Below are positions 56,681 through 58,047 of a DNA stretch of 58,047 bases, in pieces (position 1 is the first letter of the stretch; the number at the start of each line of letters is the position of its first letter). The stretch spans positions 1 to 58,047 of the forward strand of contig DAOULR010000013.1 in NCBI GenBank assembly GCA_034419075.1, read 5' to 3'. Position numbers and translations under genes: made by a program. This stretch comes from E44-bin88 sp034419075. Lineage in GTDB: Bacteria; Chloroflexota; Dehalococcoidia; Dehalococcoidales; BS750m-G39. The notes beneath the pieces were generated by a model. That model saw only the letters and a list, made by a program, of their open reading frames with translations, was not told the origin of the DNA and searched no databases.

Positions 56681-57100
56681 ATGGCTATTAGATTAGTGTT
56701 TAATCCTAAATCAGGGTGGAGTGGTAAAGCAAAGAGTGAACCAATTACTTATAGAGAAATGCATATACTAAGCTTATCTGCGCAAGGTTATAGCAACAAA
56801 GAGATAGCCGAAATGCTTGGGCTTGCTTATCAAACAGTAAAAAACAACTTTCATAAGCTGATGAAAAAGCTTGGTGCAAAGACTAATGCACAAGCGCTAT
56901 TACTAGCAATACAATCGGGAATGATTATGATTGAGCATATATCAGATGATATGGATGAATCGTTGCCTATTGAGCAAAGGCAAGAGACAAAATTACATAT
57001 AATGCAGGAAATAGATAAAGTTAGTAAGATGGATAAAGAAGAAGCCGAAAGATACATGAATGAGCAAAACAGAAAACTACTGGTGGAGGAGGATGAATAA
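56681..57100 (+). CDS. LuxR/GerE-type HTH regulator
   Basis: A 139-aa protein with a LuxR-type helix-turn-helix at residues about 22-80: EPITYREMHILSLSAQGYSNKEIAEMLGLAYQTVKNNFHKLMKKLGAKTNAQALLLAIQSG. A C-terminal charged helical segment follows (QRQETKLHIMQEIDKVSKMDKEEAERYMNEQ). There is no response-regulator or ligand domain, which is typical of small phage or plasmid regulators. GAGGTG 7 nt upstream of ATG. An inverted repeat just upstream suggests autoregulation. Two nt separate it from rep, so it is likely cotranscribed and may set replication. Confidence 0.88.
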   Translation: MAIRLVFNPKSGWSGKAKSEPITYREMHILSLSAQGYSNKEIAEMLGLAYQTVKNNFHKLMKKLGAKTNAQALLLAIQSGMIMIEHISDDMDESLPIEQRQETKLHIMQEIDKVSKMDKEEAERYMNEQNRKLLVEEDE

Positions 57101-57102
57101 TA

Positions 57103-58023
57103 ATGGCCACTCCCTCTCCTTCTTTCCTTGTCCATAACAAAGATAATGTCAACGCTCAGCTTTACAGAGTTAGGGGTTTGATTACAATGTGGGACTTTCT
57201 GGAATATAAAGGACGTATTGGCAGGACACATGTTATTCTGAGTCGGAGAGACGAGCCATCGACGTTGAAAGTGATGCCGGTGAAGTGTCGCTGTAGGTAT
57301 TTTGACGATGGACGCTTGCACCTGTCATGGAAGATTAAGAAGCGGCTCGGTAAGTTTGAGAAAGTGCCCGGGTTAATGGAAACATTAACCTATGACCCTA
57401 AGAAGATAGGCAAGCGAGAGGCCTGGGCTAGTTTCGGAAAGGATACGAGGCGATTTCTTAATAGTGTAAACCAGTATCGCAAACGAAGGCGCTGGCGTAG
57501 ATTACACTATCTCTGGGTTGTGGAAGTCCAGAAGGAAACTGGCTATCCTCACGTTCATATCTTCTTCCCGAATTTAAGGTGGTTAGCCCCGCTCAACATT
57601 ATTAACGGCAATTGGAGACAGGGTAGGTCGAATATCGAAAGCCCAAAGAAGATCAGAGTCAATTGCGCGGCGTATATATCTAAATACCTGAGAAAAATGA
57701 GCGGTTGGCTGGACTTACATCTTGCCTTGCTTTGGAGTGGCCGTTGCCGTATGTATGGATTTTCAAGAGGATTCTCGTCTATGAACGAGCGCCAAGAATC
57801 TGAATGGCAAAGGTGGCATTTAGTTGAAACAAGTAACTTAGAAAAACTGGAGGAAACGCTGGAAGAAAAAGGCTTTACCGTCGAGCACAATGAGAGGACG
57901 GAGCCTTGCCAGATTAGTCAAGGTCGAGCAGTAGCTCGGTCGAAGACTTCGACCTTGACTAATAGTAAACGGACGATGTCGGAGCAAGAGGCTTTAGCCC
58001 CTCATATAGAGGCTGAAAGTTAG
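57103..58023 (+). CDS. HUH-type replication initiator (Rep)
   Basis: A 306-aa Rep-like endonuclease. The metal-binding HUH motif is GYPHVHIFF (His150-Val-His152). The Tyr motif is AAYISKYLRKM (Tyr191 and Tyr195, Y-x3-Y as in two-tyrosine or Y2-type initiators). Upstream, LTYDP and DTRRFLNSVNQYRKRR correspond to the first Rep motif area. The N-terminal ~90 residues are lineage-specific. It nicks an origin and starts rolling-circle replication. The 3' end of the gene carries a nested inverted repeat that may be the origin. GC content is closer to the chromosome than the genes before it. Confidence 0.83.
   Translation: MATPSPSFLVHNKDNVNAQLYRVRGLITMWDFLEYKGRIGRTHVILSRRDEPSTLKVMPVKCRCRYFDDGRLHLSWKIKKRLGKFEKVPGLMETLTYDPKKIGKREAWASFGKDTRRFLNSVNQYRKRRRWRRLHYLWVVEVQKETGYPHVHIFFPNLRWLAPLNIINGNWRQGRSNIESPKKIRVNCAAYISKYLRKMSGWLDLHLALLWSGRCRMYGFSRGFSSMNERQESEWQRWHLVETSNLEKLEETLEEKGFTVEHNERTEPCQISQGRAVARSKTSTLTNSKRTMSEQEALAPHIEAES
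57913..57963. repeat. Nested inverted repeat inside rep: candidate replication origin
   Basis: ATTAGTCAAGGTCGA (57913-57927) and TCGACCTTGACTAAT (57949-57963) are perfect 15-bp inverted arms. The 21-nt loop contains two smaller hairpins, GAGC-AGTA-GCTC and TCGAAG-A-CTTCGA, that share bases with the arms. It lies in the last 40 codons of rep, after the catalytic motifs, where the protein looks unstructured. Confidence 0.75.
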
Positions 58024-58038
58024 TAGGTGGTATAGTAT

Positions 58039-58047
58039 ATGCCAAAG
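58039..58047 (+). CDS. Possible start of the next gene (cut by window end)
   Basis: ATG at 58039 follows AGGTGG by 8 nt and is 15 nt after the rep stop. Only three codons (M-P-K) are visible, so the product cannot be named. Confidence 0.35.

Larger units (their letters stand above)
54226..58047. mobile_element. Integrated element (left part), tRNA-Lys-associated, HUH-replicon type
   Basis: Begins at the tRNA-Lys(CTT) half, then an AT-rich segment with foreign composition, a HD-superfamily gene, a tiny basic protein, a LuxR-type HTH gene and an HUH replication initiator. These fit an integrated plasmid or ssDNA-type replicon. No integrase is present in the window; it and the intact tRNA-Lys are expected beyond the right edge. 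The gene-free stretch 54271-54485 holds hairpins, tandem 12-mers and a -10 box. Confidence 0.72.

Overview
The window reads as a bacterial chromosome segment from a strictly anaerobic lineage, most likely Chloroflexota close to Dehalococcoidia. This is an inference. It rests on the order rplT-pheS-pheT, on the long minus-strand run rpsB-tsf-pyrH-frr-uppS-cdsA-dxr-rseP-ispG...proS, on the short EF-Ts, and on a gene repertoire rich in hydrogenase, Fe-S/flavin oxidoreductase and UroD-type methyltransferase genes. Most of the window is GC-rich and densely packed, with many 1-13 nt overlaps and frequent GTG or TTG starts. The exception is about 54.3-57.1 kb, which is AT-rich and looks foreign.

Layout. 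0-4.2 kb: the end of rplT, then pheST, flanked on both sides by copies of a roughly 200-300 bp inverted-repeat element. 4.2-9.1 kb (minus): a flavodoxin, proS, and three genes (zinc-ribbon/TM2 protein, pentapeptide-repeat ion channel, unknown membrane-anchored protein) lying between ispG and proS. 9.1-16.6 kb (minus): translation and isoprenoid/cell-envelope genes under a strong rpsB promoter. 16.7-21.1 kb: small genes, a frameshifted C_GCAxxG_C_C-type gene, smpB followed immediately by tmRNA, a metallo-beta-lactamase-fold protein and a transglutaminase-like protein. 21.3-25.6 kb: a PurS-PurS-PurL fusion, purQ and a Dph6-like PP-loop enzyme. 25.7-28.9 kb: a ModE-type regulator with an adjacent ModE-like operator and an ABC importer.

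29.0-39.9 kb is a compact [NiFe]-hydrogenase locus. It holds an MvhG/MvhA/MvhD-type enzyme, Nfu, a FmdB zinc ribbon, the maturation protease and a complete hypF-C-D-E-A-B set, with two paralogous flavin-reductase-like genes in the middle. It encodes both the enzyme and everything needed to build its NiFe(CN)2CO site, but no HdrABC partner. 40.0-47.8 kb is a catabolic-looking region: a UroD-like methyltransferase, then a minus-strand operon of SnoaL-like, GlcD-like FAD, HdrD/GlcF-like Fe-S and VAO-like FAD proteins. It is divergently controlled against a cupin gene and followed by a DUF169 gene.

47.95-54.25 kb is bounded by two matching ~100 bp direct repeats, each carrying two copies of a tRNA 3' end. 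Inside is a candidate biosynthetic operon: a KamA-family radical SAM aminomutase, two D-Ala-D-Ala-ligase-like ATP-grasp enzymes, a GNAT, and a GNAT fused to a histone-deacetylase-fold amidohydrolase, with a divergent winged-helix regulator. I rate this the best candidate for an undescribed system: a beta-amino-acid-containing small peptide or solute with acetylation/deacetylation chemistry.

From 54.23 kb to the right end lies an integrated element. It starts at the 3' half of a tRNA-Lys(CTT), cut exactly at the anticodon loop. It carries an HD-superfamily protein whose HD is HG, a 58-residue basic repeat protein, a LuxR-type HTH protein and an HUH-type replication initiator with a nested inverted repeat (possible origin) inside its 3' end. 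No integrase is visible, and the intact tRNA-Lys is predicted to lie beyond the right edge.
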